Positions 41,197 to 50,857 of a DNA stretch of 64,000 bases are shown piece by piece. The DNA is from JAHEEL01 sp942491345 (GTDB lineage Bacteria > Actinomycetota > Acidimicrobiia > Spongiisociales > UBA5794). The first letter of the stretch is position 1; each line of letters starts with the position of its first letter. The notes below the pieces were generated by a model that ran no database searches, had not been told where the DNA came from, and saw only the letters and a program-made list of their open reading frames with translations. The position numbers were made by a program, and so were the translations under genes. Location: assembly GCA_942491345.1 (NCBI GenBank), contig CALOAN010000019.1, positions 124,001 to 188,000 of the forward strand, read 5' to 3'.

Positions 41197-41344
41197 GGTG
41201 AGGTCGCCGCAATGCTCAGCGCCGGTTTCTGCCCACCGTGCGGCAACATGATTCGAGCGAGCTAGCGGCAGCCGTCAGTGCATAGCCCAGGATGGCGTTC
41301 GCCGGCGTCCCGGAATGCGATGTTGCTTTTGATGCCGGGTCGCA

Positions 41345-41674
41345 TCAGGCAATTGCACTGTTCTTGGCTTTGCGGCGCCGGCCGTCAGAAGCCTGTGTGA
41401 TGGTGCGCTGGCGGGCTTGCTCTAGCAGCTTGTCCACCGGGATGGGCAAGGCCGCGGCAATGGTGGACAGCTCGGTGGCGCGGCAGGGGCGCTGACCGAG
41501 CTCGATACGCGAGAGCACCCTTACGTCGATCCCGGTGTCACGGGAGAGCTGATTCTGGCTGATTCCACGGTTCTGACGTTCGATACGAATGATTGCCCCG
41601 ATCCGCGCGTCGGTCAGCCGAGGCCGCTTCTGGGCGCGGATGCACTGCGCGGGGCGCGCGCCTGAGGTGGTCAT
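41345..41674 (-). CDS. XRE-family transcriptional regulator
   Basis: 109 aa, ATG 41674. The HTH comprises ARIGAIIRIERQNRGISQNQLSRD... then GIDVRVLSRIELGQRPCRAT, followed by TIAAALPIPVDKLLEQARQR. The VLSRIELGQRPCR segment nearly matches the XRE-histone-tail protein, implying overlapping DNA specificity. A TCTCTA/TAGAGA palindrome lies 30 nt upstream. Basic tail (RRRKAKN). Probably a repressor controlling the palindrome sites, including its own. Confidence 0.85.
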   Translation of the reverse strand: MTTSGARPAQCIRAQKRPRLTDARIGAIIRIERQNRGISQNQLSRDTGIDVRVLSRIELGQRPCRATELSTIAAALPIPVDKLLEQARQRTITQASDGRRRKAKNSAIA

Positions 41675-42009
41675 CGTCGAGTGTCTCCGTCATGTCGTGA
41701 GTAATCTCTAAAGTAGAGAGCTTTAGTTTGATCGTATGTGACAGGAACAGGCGCTGCAAGGCGCGGGTGGCCTGTACATGTTGTCCCATCGGTGGAGGGA
41801 ACCCGCCGGGAATGGTGGGGGATACAGCGTTTTCGGTCACCCTACGAGGCCCGATACGCACATCACCACATGCAGTGCCACGCCCATCACGCACACGGCG
41901 GGCGCGCTAACCCGCGCCCCACCCGTGCCGTGGCGGATCAATCGACCACGCTCAGCCCCCGAATGCGCCGCTCGCAACAGGCCCGGCGCCGGTGATCGAG
42001 GAGGTATCG
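41675..42009. other. Intergenic region between XRE gene and eccB
   Basis: No gene supported. It contains palindrome copy 6 for the divergent XRE gene and must contain the eccB promoter, which I cannot place. Confidence 0.4.
41705..41720 (-). promoter_or_regulatory. TCTCTA/TAGAGA palindrome, copy 6
   Basis: Gene-strand CTCTCTACTTTAGAGATT, 30 nt upstream of the XRE gene. Confidence 0.65.
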
Positions 42010-43671
42010 GTGCCCTGGTATCTGACAACCCCGCGGCAGATCAAGGGATACAGGCGCGAATTGAATCGCGTCGACGAAGCCCTGTCGCGTCAGGATGTGC
42101 GGGGCCTAGGTTCCCCTTTGAAGCGAATGCGCGGCTGGCTCGGGCTGGGCTTCGGAGGCGGCATCCTTATCCTGGTCGCGGCGTTCGTGGTGTCGCTGAT
42201 CAGTCCGAAACCCGATGGCAGTGTCGCCGAAATTGTCACGACCCGAAGCGGTGGCATGTTCGTCCAGTTCAATGGGCGCCTGCACCCGGTGACCAACCTG
42301 GCCTCCGCGAGGCTGATTGTGGGCAAGGCCGACGATGCGAAGGTCGTCACCGATACGGCGCTACGTTCGATGCCGACTGGCCCACTGATGGGAATCCCCA
42401 ATGCGCCGAACCTGCTTACGCCGCGTACCGATGAAGAGGCGGCCTGGACGGTGTGCGACTGGCGAGACACCGCTGTGCCGTTGTCGCTGCTGCGCTCCGG
42501 TGACATCACCACCGCGGTCATCGCCGGGAAAGACATGTTGGAAGGTGGCGAGGACCTTGGCCAGACGCGGGCAGTTCTGGTTCGACCGTCCACCGATCCT
42601 TCTCAGCTGTGGTTGATCTACCGTGACACCCGTGCGCAAGTGGGCCGAGGCGACTTCGCCGCACAAGCCGCTCTGGGTCTGACTCCCGCCCGCATTGACT
42701 CGGCCGCGGTGGTGTCCCCGGCGCTACTGGGGTCGATTTCGGCCTCGCCGGTCCTGACCGCACCGCAACTGGCTGATCAGGGCCAGCCAAGCGCAGCGGT
42801 CCCCGGGTCGGCTATTGGCGACGTGTTGACTGTGTCCACCGCATCAGGGGCCCGCGCCTTCTATCTGGTGGGCCGTACCGGAATTCAGCAAGTGGGACCC
42901 GTGCTGGCCCAGATGATGGTCAATGTCGGTGCTGCACAGCGGCTGATCGATGATCCCGCCACAGTGCAGACCTTCGAACGCGTGTCGATCGTCGACGACG
43001 GCCGGTTCCCGTCGTCGGTGCCGACCCTCGTCTCGAATCCAGCGCTGTGCTGGAGCTGGACTAAGACTCGCGGTGAATTGGCGGCGCACACACGGGTTTT
43101 CACCAATTCGAAGATGCCACTGACTGAAGCGGGACGTATCTCGACTGTGCGCCTGCTGCCCAACGAGGGAACTGCCGAGCAGGCCACCGACGCGATCACG
43201 CGACCGGGGTATGGCTGGTATGCCCGCGTCACCGGGGACGCAGCTGATTCGGTGGCCGCCGAACAGGTGTTGTGGATCGACCCGAACGGGACCCGCTTCC
43301 CGATCGATGCGGTGATTCCAGACAGCGGCAACAAGCTCGACGTCTCCTACGACCCGACAGTGAAGGCGCTTGGACTCGAGAACGTGTTTCCGACCCCGAT
43401 CCCGTGGTCGGTGGCCAAGCTGTATGCGCCTGGGGCCACGTTGTCGATCAAGAACGCACAGGTGATGCAAGGAACGATCAAGCCATTCTCTCAGGTGCCG
43501 AGTCCGGCGAGGACCGCCAACCAGGCCCCGCCCGCGCAAGCTCCTAGTCCCACTGGGGACCAGACCCCGCAGCCGGCCGCGCCGCCTGACGATTCGGCGC
43601 CGGAGGAGACCGAAGCGCACACCGATTCTGCCTCCGCTGTACCAGCGCCCACCGCTGACGCCGCCGGCTGA
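42010..43671 (+). CDS. eccB: Type VII secretion membrane protein EccB
   Basis: 553 aa from GTG 42010 (GAGGAGG 5 nt upstream; GTG 41992 is in frame but overlaps that site). A short cytosolic N-terminus with TTPRQIKGYRRELNRVDEAL, one membrane helix (LGLGFGGGILILVAAFVVSL, residues about 41-60) and a large periplasmic domain with MFVQFNGRLHPVTNLASARL are all EccB hallmarks. The C-terminus is proline-rich. EccB anchors the ESX core complex with EccC, EccD and EccE. eccC follows 37 bp later. It lacks neighbours such as eccD, mycP or pe/ppe in this window. Confidence 0.93.
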   Translation: MPWYLTTPRQIKGYRRELNRVDEALSRQDVRGLGSPLKRMRGWLGLGFGGGILILVAAFVVSLISPKPDGSVAEIVTTRSGGMFVQFNGRLHPVTNLASARLIVGKADDAKVVTDTALRSMPTGPLMGIPNAPNLLTPRTDEEAAWTVCDWRDTAVPLSLLRSGDITTAVIAGKDMLEGGEDLGQTRAVLVRPSTDPSQLWLIYRDTRAQVGRGDFAAQAALGLTPARIDSAAVVSPALLGSISASPVLTAPQLADQGQPSAAVPGSAIGDVLTVSTASGARAFYLVGRTGIQQVGPVLAQMMVNVGAAQRLIDDPATVQTFERVSIVDDGRFPSSVPTLVSNPALCWSWTKTRGELAAHTRVFTNSKMPLTEAGRISTVRLLPNEGTAEQATDAITRPGYGWYARVTGDAADSVAAEQVLWIDPNGTRFPIDAVIPDSGNKLDVSYDPTVKALGLENVFPTPIPWSVAKLYAPGATLSIKNAQVMQGTIKPFSQVPSPARTANQAPPAQAPSPTGDQTPQPAAPPDDSAPEETEAHTDSASAVPAPTADAAG

Positions 43672-43708
43672 TCCGACACCCTGACCTGCTTCGAAGGAAG
43701 GACCTTCC

Positions 43709-46700
43709 GTGTTGTTCAACGAGTTCCGGCCAGCACCACGGCCGCAGACACAGCTCAGTCCCACCGGGGTGGAGATCCCTGCTCCGCTACCCGCGCCGGA
43801 GCCGGACCGCCGGCCCACCTGGCAACGGATGCTTCCGCTACTCATGGTCGGAGTCATGGTCGCGATGGTGGGGGGCATGGCGCTGATGGGTGTCCGCGCG
43901 ATCACCTCGGTTCTGTTCAGCGTTCCAATGATGATGATGATGCTGATCATGCATCTGAGCACCCAGCGTGGGGGTGCGTCCGGTGGCGACATCGAGCAGG
44001 AGATCGAGCGCTACGACTTGGACCTGCGGGAGCGGCGTGCCGAAATCCACGACCAGGGCCGGGCGATGCATGATCTGCGCACCACCTGCTTCCCGCACCC
44101 GTCGGATCTCCTGTCCCTGGTGGGAACTGAGGAAATGTGGCAGGCCGACCCGAATCCGGACATCGGCCGGGTGGTTCCCCCTGAGAGCGAACAGGATCCG
44201 GACGTCAAGCATCTGACGGCGAACCCGTTCCTGCGGGCCCGGGTGGGCATCGGTGTGGCTCCGCTGTTCCCGAAGCTGCCCAAGGCTGAGGAGATGGTGA
44301 TCGAGATGACCGAACCGGTCACCTTGGTGCGGTACCAGCGGGCAATGAACACATTGTCGGTGGTGGCCAACCTGCCGATCGACGTGCGCTTGAGCGAGTG
44401 GCCTGCTTACGCGCTGCGCGGTGACGAGGCGGCGCGCCTGGATCTGGTGCGGGCAATGGTGATGAGTCTGGCGTTCAACCACCGACCCAGTGATCTGAAT
44501 ATCGGTGTCATTACCGATGATCCGAAGGCATGGGAATGGATCAAGTGGTTGCCGCACCTCGAGGACATCTCGAAGGTGGAGAAGGGGACTGGCCCTCGCC
44601 TGCTGGCGTGGCGCAGCCTGGACGAGTTCGCGGTGCGCCACGCAGCTGTGATCGAGCGGATCCGTTCCGGCGGAGATGATCGGCCACCGCACTTGCTGGT
44701 GATTGTCGATACCCCTGAGCAGATGGTGGCATGGCCGGCGACGATGGCCGGCGGGATGGATGGCATGACATGGCTCGTGGTGCGCTACGGCACTGATCTG
44801 GTCTCTGAGGAGCGGTCGCGCATTCTGCTCAAGAACGGCCGCGTGTCGACGCTCGAAGACTACGACGCCGCGGCAGCCGATTCCGCGTCGGCGACCCTGG
44901 CCGAGACGTTCGCGCGTGCGATGTATCAGCACCGCCCGAAAGGCTACGGTGCCGGAGGCGGAGTCCAGGATGAGCGGGCCGAACACATCCCGGACTTCTT
45001 CGAAGCCATTGCGATAGGCAACATCGAAACGCACGACCTGATCAAAGTGTGGAAGTCCAACGCGTTCACCGACGAGATCAAAGTTCCGTTCGGGTACCTG
45101 CGCAAGGGCGATGAACTCACACCCGAGCTGAGCTTCCTGAACTTCTACGAGGAGAACCGCGACGGAAACGGCCCACACGGGGCGATCGCCGGCCGCACAG
45201 GATCGGGAAAGTCGTACTTCCTGCGGGCAATCGTGCTGGCGCTGCTCGCCTTGTACGGGCCCGACAAGGTGGCGCTTATCCTCGCTGACTTCAAAGGCGG
45301 TTCGACATTCCTGGGGATGGACCCCGACCGGATTCCGCACGTGGTGGCCAACATCTCCGATCTGGAGCACACCGCAGAGCTGGTGGATCGTCTCGGCGCG
45401 GTGATCGATGGTGAGGTTACCCGTCGCGAGGAGTTCATCACCGGTGAAAAGGGATGCAAGGACATCTTCGAATACCGCGAGCAGCAGCAGAAGCATCCCA
45501 ACGATCCGCTGTGGCCTCCGGTGCCGGACCTGATTGTCGTCATCGACGAGTTCGGTGAATTCCTCAAGAAACGTCCGGGATATCTGGAACTGTTGACCCG
45601 TGTCGGCCGCGTTGGCCGTTCACTTGGCATGCACCTGGTCATGTGCAGTCAGTACATTGACCAGTCCGTGCTTGGTGATCTTCTGCAGCACTTGACGTTC
45701 CGATACTCGTTGGCGGTGAACTCGCCCCAGCATTCGAACGTGATGCTCGGCACCGACGACGCGGCTCGGATGATCAAAGGCAACCTCAAGGGCAAGATCC
45801 TGCGCAAGTTCACCACTGACCACGGCCCGGTCGAGGTCGCGGCGTTCCATCACGAGGCCGCCTATATTCGCAAGACGGTGGTCGAACGCGCCCGCTCGGG
45901 CGGCGATTCGGATGAGGCGATCGTAGAGGCGGTCCTGCCGTTCGCGCTGTTCACCGAACGCAGCTTCACTCCAACGGTCGTCGACGGCGAAGTCGTCAAC
46001 GTCAAGCAAGAGGAGACCGGCGACAGGATGAGTGACGTACTGCTGGAGAAGGTTTCTCGACTGGCGGACATGAAGGTGCTCGACTTGTGGAAGCCCTCAC
46101 TGCGTGAGCCTCTGAGTCTGCCGACACTGAAACTGAGCCGTTCCTCTGTGGGGCTGAGTATCCGCATCGGCGACCTCGATGTGCCCGAGAAGCACACCCG
46201 CTTGCCATGGTTCATGGACTTCAGCGGCGCTCTGCCGCACCAGGTTATTGCCGGTGGCGGTAAGTCGGGGCGCACCACGTTGTTGCAGACGTTGGTCATC
46301 TGTGGCTGCCTGCAGTACGGGCCGCGCCGGCTGGCGTTCATGCTCGCCGACTTCGGAACCGGCAAGCTGGGCGAGGTCAAAAACAGTCCGAACGTAGCGT
46401 CGTATGCGGCCCCCGGCAGCGCTGACGGAGTGTCGCGGATCCTGGGTGAGGCCCGGCGAGTCATCGGGCTTCGCCGTGAAGCGATGGTGGACCGTGCAGT
46501 CTCCTCGGTGGACGCCTACCTTGACTCAAAAGTCGACAACCCTGTTCCCGGTGACCCATACGGTCGGGTGATGGTGCTGATCGACGGGATCGGAGGGTTC
46601 CTCGGCGAAGACCGTTCCGAACGGGCCAAGCTGCTGCGCCCGATCCTCGACCTCGGCGCTGCTGTTGGTGTGCACCTGGTGTTCACCGCTGATTCTTCCG

Positions 46701-47938
46701 GCGGCGGCACCACCGGCAACGTGGCTCACTACTCCATCGACGTTCCCGGCGGTGTGCAATTGCCTGCGACCGATTACGCCGGCGCCAAGATGGCTCCAGA
46801 GCTGCGGATGAATCTCAAAACCCTGATCCCGCAAGATCAGCCGGGACGGTCGGTGGATCCGTACAGCACCAAGCAGGCGCGAACGGTGGTGCCGATCAAC
46901 CGCGAAATCGAACCCGACTCGTTCGCCAGGGGCATGCCGGTGTTCGAGGTGAACGACTATGGCGCCGAGATCCGGGGCCTGTGCGACCAGTTGGCCGAGG
47001 TGTTCGCCGCCGAGCAGGTGCCTGTTGTCCGGCCCGCAGACCCGGTGATCGACTTTGAGACGATCTGGTCGGTATATGCGCCGCTGGTCCCACCGAACCG
47101 TCATCCGGTACAGACACACTTCCCCGTGGGCTCCCTGACCGACACCCTGGAACTCGCGCTCGTTCCGAACAGGTCGCAGGACCTGCTGGTGTACGGCGAG
47201 AAAGGCTGCGGCAAGACCAATATGCTGCGGATGCACATGGAGTCGGTGATGCGTCAGTTCGCGCCAAAAGACGCCGTGATCATCGTCATCGACCCGCTGC
47301 GTCAGCAACTCGGCGAACGTGACCGCCTCTACGCGCGTGGTCACGTGCGGCCGGCGAAGTTCGGTGAGCCTCGCGCGGACGGCACAACCAATCGGATCCG
47401 TCCCCCTGGCTATGTCAGCTCGGTTGACGATCTCAAAGATGTTGCCGACATGCTGGTCCGGCTGATGGGCCAACGTCGCCCCAGCGAGGACGCAACCGCC
47501 GAGGACCTGATCAACCGGACCTACTTCACCGGTCCGGAGGTGTACGTGTACATCGACAACTTCCACGCAATCTCCGAGGGCTACATGGCCAAGACCGTGT
47601 TCGACACTGTCGAAGTCGGCGATCAGACGGTCTCCAAGCTGCTGTCGACGGGCACTGATCTCGGCGTGCACTTCATCATCTCCGACGACGGTGGGTTCAA
47701 CGACCGGGTGAAGTCGGCCGCGATGCTTGCGGCACTGCGAGAGAAAATGATGGCCCCGATCCTGCAGTTGGCCGGGCAACCGTCCTCGGGTATGCCTATC
47801 CCGCAGGCGTACCACCTCAAGCCTTCTCGGTGGCGTCCTGGCCAGGGGAGGCTCATCATCGACGCGGAAGCGTACGAGATGGTGCAGACGGCGCACATCG
47901 ATGTCAATGCGGTGGCGGCGAGGTTCGAACAGAAGTAG
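43709..47938 (+). CDS. eccC: Type VII secretion ATPase EccC (FtsK/SpoIIIE)
   Basis: 1,409 aa, GTG 43709 with GAAGGAAGG upstream. Two membrane helices near residues 40-80 (MLPLLMVGVMVAMVGGMALM, then a Met-rich stretch), then three ATPase domains. Domain 1: Walker A GRTGSGKSYF (about 495) and Walker B LIVVIDEFGEF (about 610). Domain 2: GGGKSGRTTLL (about 848), where R replaces the canonical K. Domain 3: GEKGCGKTNML (about 1163). One-piece EccC, as in ESX-2 to ESX-5 and plasmid ESX loci. It selects and energises export of Esx/PE/PPE-type substrates, plausibly including the 8-13 kb toxin operon products. Confidence 0.95.
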   Translation: MLFNEFRPAPRPQTQLSPTGVEIPAPLPAPEPDRRPTWQRMLPLLMVGVMVAMVGGMALMGVRAITSVLFSVPMMMMMLIMHLSTQRGGASGGDIEQEIERYDLDLRERRAEIHDQGRAMHDLRTTCFPHPSDLLSLVGTEEMWQADPNPDIGRVVPPESEQDPDVKHLTANPFLRARVGIGVAPLFPKLPKAEEMVIEMTEPVTLVRYQRAMNTLSVVANLPIDVRLSEWPAYALRGDEAARLDLVRAMVMSLAFNHRPSDLNIGVITDDPKAWEWIKWLPHLEDISKVEKGTGPRLLAWRSLDEFAVRHAAVIERIRSGGDDRPPHLLVIVDTPEQMVAWPATMAGGMDGMTWLVVRYGTDLVSEERSRILLKNGRVSTLEDYDAAAADSASATLAETFARAMYQHRPKGYGAGGGVQDERAEHIPDFFEAIAIGNIETHDLIKVWKSNAFTDEIKVPFGYLRKGDELTPELSFLNFYEENRDGNGPHGAIAGRTGSGKSYFLRAIVLALLALYGPDKVALILADFKGGSTFLGMDPDRIPHVVANISDLEHTAELVDRLGAVIDGEVTRREEFITGEKGCKDIFEYREQQQKHPNDPLWPPVPDLIVVIDEFGEFLKKRPGYLELLTRVGRVGRSLGMHLVMCSQYIDQSVLGDLLQHLTFRYSLAVNSPQHSNVMLGTDDAARMIKGNLKGKILRKFTTDHGPVEVAAFHHEAAYIRKTVVERARSGGDSDEAIVEAVLPFALFTERSFTPTVVDGEVVNVKQEETGDRMSDVLLEKVSRLADMKVLDLWKPSLREPLSLPTLKLSRSSVGLSIRIGDLDVPEKHTRLPWFMDFSGALPHQVIAGGGKSGRTTLLQTLVICGCLQYGPRRLAFMLADFGTGKLGEVKNSPNVASYAAPGSADGVSRILGEARRVIGLRREAMVDRAVSSVDAYLDSKVDNPVPGDPYGRVMVLIDGIGGFLGEDRSERAKLLRPILDLGAAVGVHLVFTADSSGGGTTGNVAHYSIDVPGGVQLPATDYAGAKMAPELRMNLKTLIPQDQPGRSVDPYSTKQARTVVPINREIEPDSFARGMPVFEVNDYGAEIRGLCDQLAEVFAAEQVPVVRPADPVIDFETIWSVYAPLVPPNRHPVQTHFPVGSLTDTLELALVPNRSQDLLVYGEKGCGKTNMLRMHMESVMRQFAPKDAVIIVIDPLRQQLGERDRLYARGHVRPAKFGEPRADGTTNRIRPPGYVSSVDDLKDVADMLVRLMGQRRPSEDATAEDLINRTYFTGPEVYVYIDNFHAISEGYMAKTVFDTVEVGDQTVSKLLSTGTDLGVHFIISDDGGFNDRVKSAAMLAALREKMMAPILQLAGQPSSGMPIPQAYHLKPSRWRPGQGRLIIDAEAYEMVQTAHIDVNAVAARFEQK

Positions 47939-47940
47939 GG

Positions 47941-47991
47941 CATACGACAACGCCCCGGTTCCGGTGGTCTGGGCCGGGGCGTTGTCGTATG
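47941..47991. terminator. Strong hairpin between convergent eccC and lipoprotein genes
   Basis: Perfect 18-bp stem: CATACGACAACGCCCCGG (47941-47958) and its complement (47974-47991). It starts 3 nt after the eccC stop. No T-tract, as is common in mycobacteria; serves both strands. Confidence 0.8.
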
Positions 47992-47996
47992 CGGGA

Positions 47997-48710
47997 TCAG
48001 TGTGTGTCGCGGATCTGCAGAGTCAGCGCTCCGCCCCTAGCGGTGATGATCAGCTGTACCAGCGCATTGCCGGCGTCAGGGTCTAGCCACAGTGTCACGG
48101 GCACGGATGCCAGGTTGTGCAGGTTGTCGCGGGGGAGTACGGCCTCCGCGGCGGCGACGGGAAGCTCACCGTGGAGTTTCACCGTGCCGGCGACCTGTCC
48201 ACCGTTAACCGGTTGTGTACCTTCGAACGACACCGGTGAGATTGTCTCGATCATCGACGCCAAGCCCAGCTGTGGGTCCAAAAGCAGTGTCGGGTCGAAG
48301 TTTCCGCGTGCTGGGCCGACAGTGAAAGGTTCTCCGTCCGCGGAGTCGAGAAACAGCTCGCCGTCTCGGACGTGGAAGTTCGTTTGCTGCCGTTCGCCGT
48401 TGATCATGAGGTTGGCGTTGCCGTCCGCGGCGGCCGGGTCGGTGCTCACCTGCGCCGCGTAGGACGATGCAATCAGATTCTCCATGCCGGTGGTGGCCAC
48501 CATGACGGTTGCCGCGGTTGTGGTACGCAGTCTTATAGCTGCATCGGCCACCGCTGCGGTCGGGTCAGAGGGAAGGTCCAGTGCTGCGGTGACTGTCTCC
48601 ACGACCGGGGGCGAGCCTGTCGGTGGTGGAGCCGCAGTAGTCGAACAACCACTGGCCAATAGCACGGCGGCCAAGGCGGTGACCATGGCAGAGACGGTGG
48701 GGGAGGGCAT
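47997..48710 (-). CDS. LppX/LprAFG-family lipoprotein
   Basis: 237 aa, ATG 48710. A signal peptide (TVSAMVTALAAVLLASGCST) ends in a lipobox LLASG|C at about residue 22. The mature domain has ENLIASSYAAQVSTDPAAAD ... GELFLDSADGEPFTVGP ... MIETISPVSFEGTQPVNGGQ, the pattern of LppX, LprF and LprG, which carry lipids or glycolipids across the periplasm. Convergent with eccC and possibly transcribed with the HNH gene upstream. Confidence 0.85.
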   Translation of the reverse strand: MPSPTVSAMVTALAAVLLASGCSTTAAPPPTGSPPVVETVTAALDLPSDPTAAVADAAIRLRTTTAATVMVATTGMENLIASSYAAQVSTDPAAADGNANLMINGERQQTNFHVRDGELFLDSADGEPFTVGPARGNFDPTLLLDPQLGLASMIETISPVSFEGTQPVNGGQVAGTVKLHGELPVAAAEAVLPRDNLHNLASVPVTLWLDPDAGNALVQLIITARGGALTLQIRDTH

Positions 48711-48764
48711 GTCCGGGGACGGTAAAGGCCTCGGCTTCGATGTCTGGCCGGTGGCGCGGCGAGT

Positions 48765-49544
48765 TCAGCAATACCCTCGGAACCGCATCATCACCGACTT
48801 CTCGGCGGCGGTCACAGTGAGCCGGTACTTATTCTTCACCTGCACCTGTCGCTTGACGTACGTGCACTGGAACGACGGGTTCGGCGGCAACCACTGATCG
48901 GCCGAAGCCGCGCCCTTGGACTGGTTGGCCGATCCGTCGGAGGCCATCAGATTCAAGGGGTCGTTCGCGATCTGCTTACGCCGCGCCGGCGGCCACGCTT
49001 CCGCCCCCGACACCCAGGCGTTAGCCAATGCGACCAGATGATCGATCTGTACCAGTGCAGAGGTGTCCCGGCCGCGGGTGAAAGTAATCACGGTGCCTGT
49101 GTACGGGTCTGCCAGCGTGCCAGAGAGCACTTTGCAGCCGTCGCGGGTCAGGGCTCCGGTCATATCCCGAGCCAGGATGTCGTCGCGGGTGTTGCATCCG
49201 TTATGTCCGTATTCGACGTCCACGTCATCGGTCCACGCCGCACCGAAGCGGTCTCGGGCGTACCCCCGCATAGGCCCCGACTTGGCTACCGTCAGAGTGG
49301 ACGGGTCGTCGCTCGGGGCGCCGGTCCCTCCGATTCCGTTCGGCGAGGATTGAGCCGGGTTGATCCGTTCGGTTGCCCAGTTGATGGCGGTGTCGGCATA
49401 GGCGCGTACGCCGTTCGGACCGATGCGGACAATGACAGCGATCACCGCGATGACGGCGGCGATCACCAACACTGTCCGTGCGAGTTCGCCCGAATCGCCG
49501 AGCACGCCACCTTTTTTGGACTTCTTCGAGTCTCTGTCAACCAC
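48765..49544 (-). CDS. Membrane-anchored GmrSD/DUF1524-type HNH nuclease
   Basis: 259 aa, ATG 49544. A basic N-terminus (RDSKKSKKGG) precedes one membrane helix (ARTVLVIAAVIAVIAVIVRI, residues about 22-41), leaving the rest outside. The nuclease part has IDHLVALANAWVSGAEAW, RKQIANDPLNLMASDGSANQ and KGAASADQWLPPNPSF, the DH/N/H pattern of DUF1524 HNH domains, plus three or four Cys that could form disulfides. Such exported nucleases may scavenge DNA or process incoming or outgoing DNA during conjugation. Confidence 0.85.
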   Translation of the reverse strand: MVDRDSKKSKKGGVLGDSGELARTVLVIAAVIAVIAVIVRIGPNGVRAYADTAINWATERINPAQSSPNGIGGTGAPSDDPSTLTVAKSGPMRGYARDRFGAAWTDDVDVEYGHNGCNTRDDILARDMTGALTRDGCKVLSGTLADPYTGTVITFTRGRDTSALVQIDHLVALANAWVSGAEAWPPARRKQIANDPLNLMASDGSANQSKGAASADQWLPPNPSFQCTYVKRQVQVKNKYRLTVTAAEKSVMMRFRGYC

Positions 49545-50071
49545 GATCGCAGACTGTCGCCGTAGTCGCGCGACTGCGGCGACTACGGCGCGACTTGCGG
49601 GGACTGTCGCCGCCGCGGTGGGCGCGTCCTGAAGGCAGGCGGTGCGTCATTCAATACCGTGTCATGTCCCGTGGTTGCCTTGCGGCCAGCTGACTGGCAC
49701 GGAGTCACAGTCAACGGTCACGGGGTTGTTGGAAGTGCTACGGCGCGGTGGTTGTAGCGCTGCGCGTAGTTCTGTGGGAATGTACGGTCCTGTCGAAACG
49801 CAACGCTAACAAGCAGCTCAGAAAGGTGAACCGGGCTGCTTATCGGCCGACGTGTCCCCGCTCGTGGCGATCGTTGTAGTGGCGCGTGTGGAGATGTCTG
49901 TAGCGGGGCGTCAGGCGCCGACGCTGGGTCAGGTGGACCCCACCGCGCCGTAGACGGTCGAACGCAAGCGTTGGGACCAATGTTGTGCCCGCAGCCCGGC
50001 ACCCACACCGCCGATGCTGCCCGTCGCGGGATTCACCGCGGCGGGAGCCAAGGAATCAGAAGGTGGAACGC
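49545..50071. other. About 530 bp without a supportable gene
   Basis: It contains a 12-bp inverted repeat (49558-49569 and 49579-49590, CGCCGTAGTCGC) upstream of the HNH gene. Otherwise only weak open frames. It must hold the promoter of the gene at 50072. Confidence 0.4.
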
Positions 50072-50857
50072 ATGCCCGTCATCATCGACAACGAATCGTT
50101 CGTCAAGGGACTGTCTGCGGCCAAAGTGATGGCCTATTCGGGAAACGACGACCCAACCCACGCCGCGGTCGTGCTGGGCTCGAGCCGGGTGGAGGCTGGT
50201 GACAGCGGAACTCAGAACAGCCTCGCCTTCATCGCCTCAGACGGTGTCAGTCCTGGGCAGGCGATCTTCGAGTGCGACGGCGATCTGAAGTTGGTGAAGT
50301 TTTCGGTCGACCAGGCGTCACAACTGTTGTCGGCGGCCAAGGGTGCGGCAGCGGCGGTCAAGAAGCTCGACAAGGAAGCCGACTGCTCCGTCGAACTCTC
50401 GGTGGTCGACAACGGCGCAACACTGCTGATGCGCACGCTTACCGACGGCGACCCGGGCGAGGCCGATTCGCGCCACTACATCCCATTGCAGGACGCCGAG
50501 GACTTCCCGATCCGATCGACGATCAGCCGACTCAATGCTCGCGGTGCCAAAGAGATTCTCGGCACGCGAGGAACGGGTGACGAACAGACACTCGCGCCGC
50601 TGGGCGCCGGCAACGTGCAATCGTTCACCGCTGATGCCATTAAGAAGATGAGCGCGATCACCGCAGTGTTCAAAGAACCTGTCGAGCTCTACACGCGGGA
50701 ACACCCAGCTTCGATCGTGACTATCACGTGCGCAGGGGTGTTCCGTGCGGTACTGGCTGCACATGCCTATTCACCCGACCTGGACGTCGATGACCCGGAA
50801 GTGCCGGTAGCGATAGGTCTGATCGACGACGACAACGCCGAAGCTGACGCAGCGTGA
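50072..50857 (+). CDS. Unknown protein, possibly sliding-clamp-like
   Basis: 261 aa, ATG 50072 with AAGGTGG upstream. A repetitive alpha/beta pattern: FVKGLSAAKVMAYSGNDDPT, LKLVKFSVDQASQLLSAAKG, FTADAIKKMSAITAVFKEPV, then HPASIVTITCAGVFRAVLAA. The final strand-turn recalls the DnaN beta-clamp C-terminus. No clear signature, so the clamp idea is tentative. First of a run of plus-strand plasmid genes, with GTGA overlap to the next. Confidence 0.5.
   Translation: MPVIIDNESFVKGLSAAKVMAYSGNDDPTHAAVVLGSSRVEAGDSGTQNSLAFIASDGVSPGQAIFECDGDLKLVKFSVDQASQLLSAAKGAAAAVKKLDKEADCSVELSVVDNGATLLMRTLTDGDPGEADSRHYIPLQDAEDFPIRSTISRLNARGAKEILGTRGTGDEQTLAPLGAGNVQSFTADAIKKMSAITAVFKEPVELYTREHPASIVTITCAGVFRAVLAAHAYSPDLDVDDPEVPVAIGLIDDDNAEADAA

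Noticed and set aside
43838..45496. 552-aa minus-strand open frame opposite eccC
   Set aside because: A shadow frame rich in His/Arg/Gln, opposite a confident 1,409-aa coding sequence.
46526..47950. 474-aa minus-strand open frame opposite eccC
   Set aside because: Same reason: antisense shadow of a high-GC gene.
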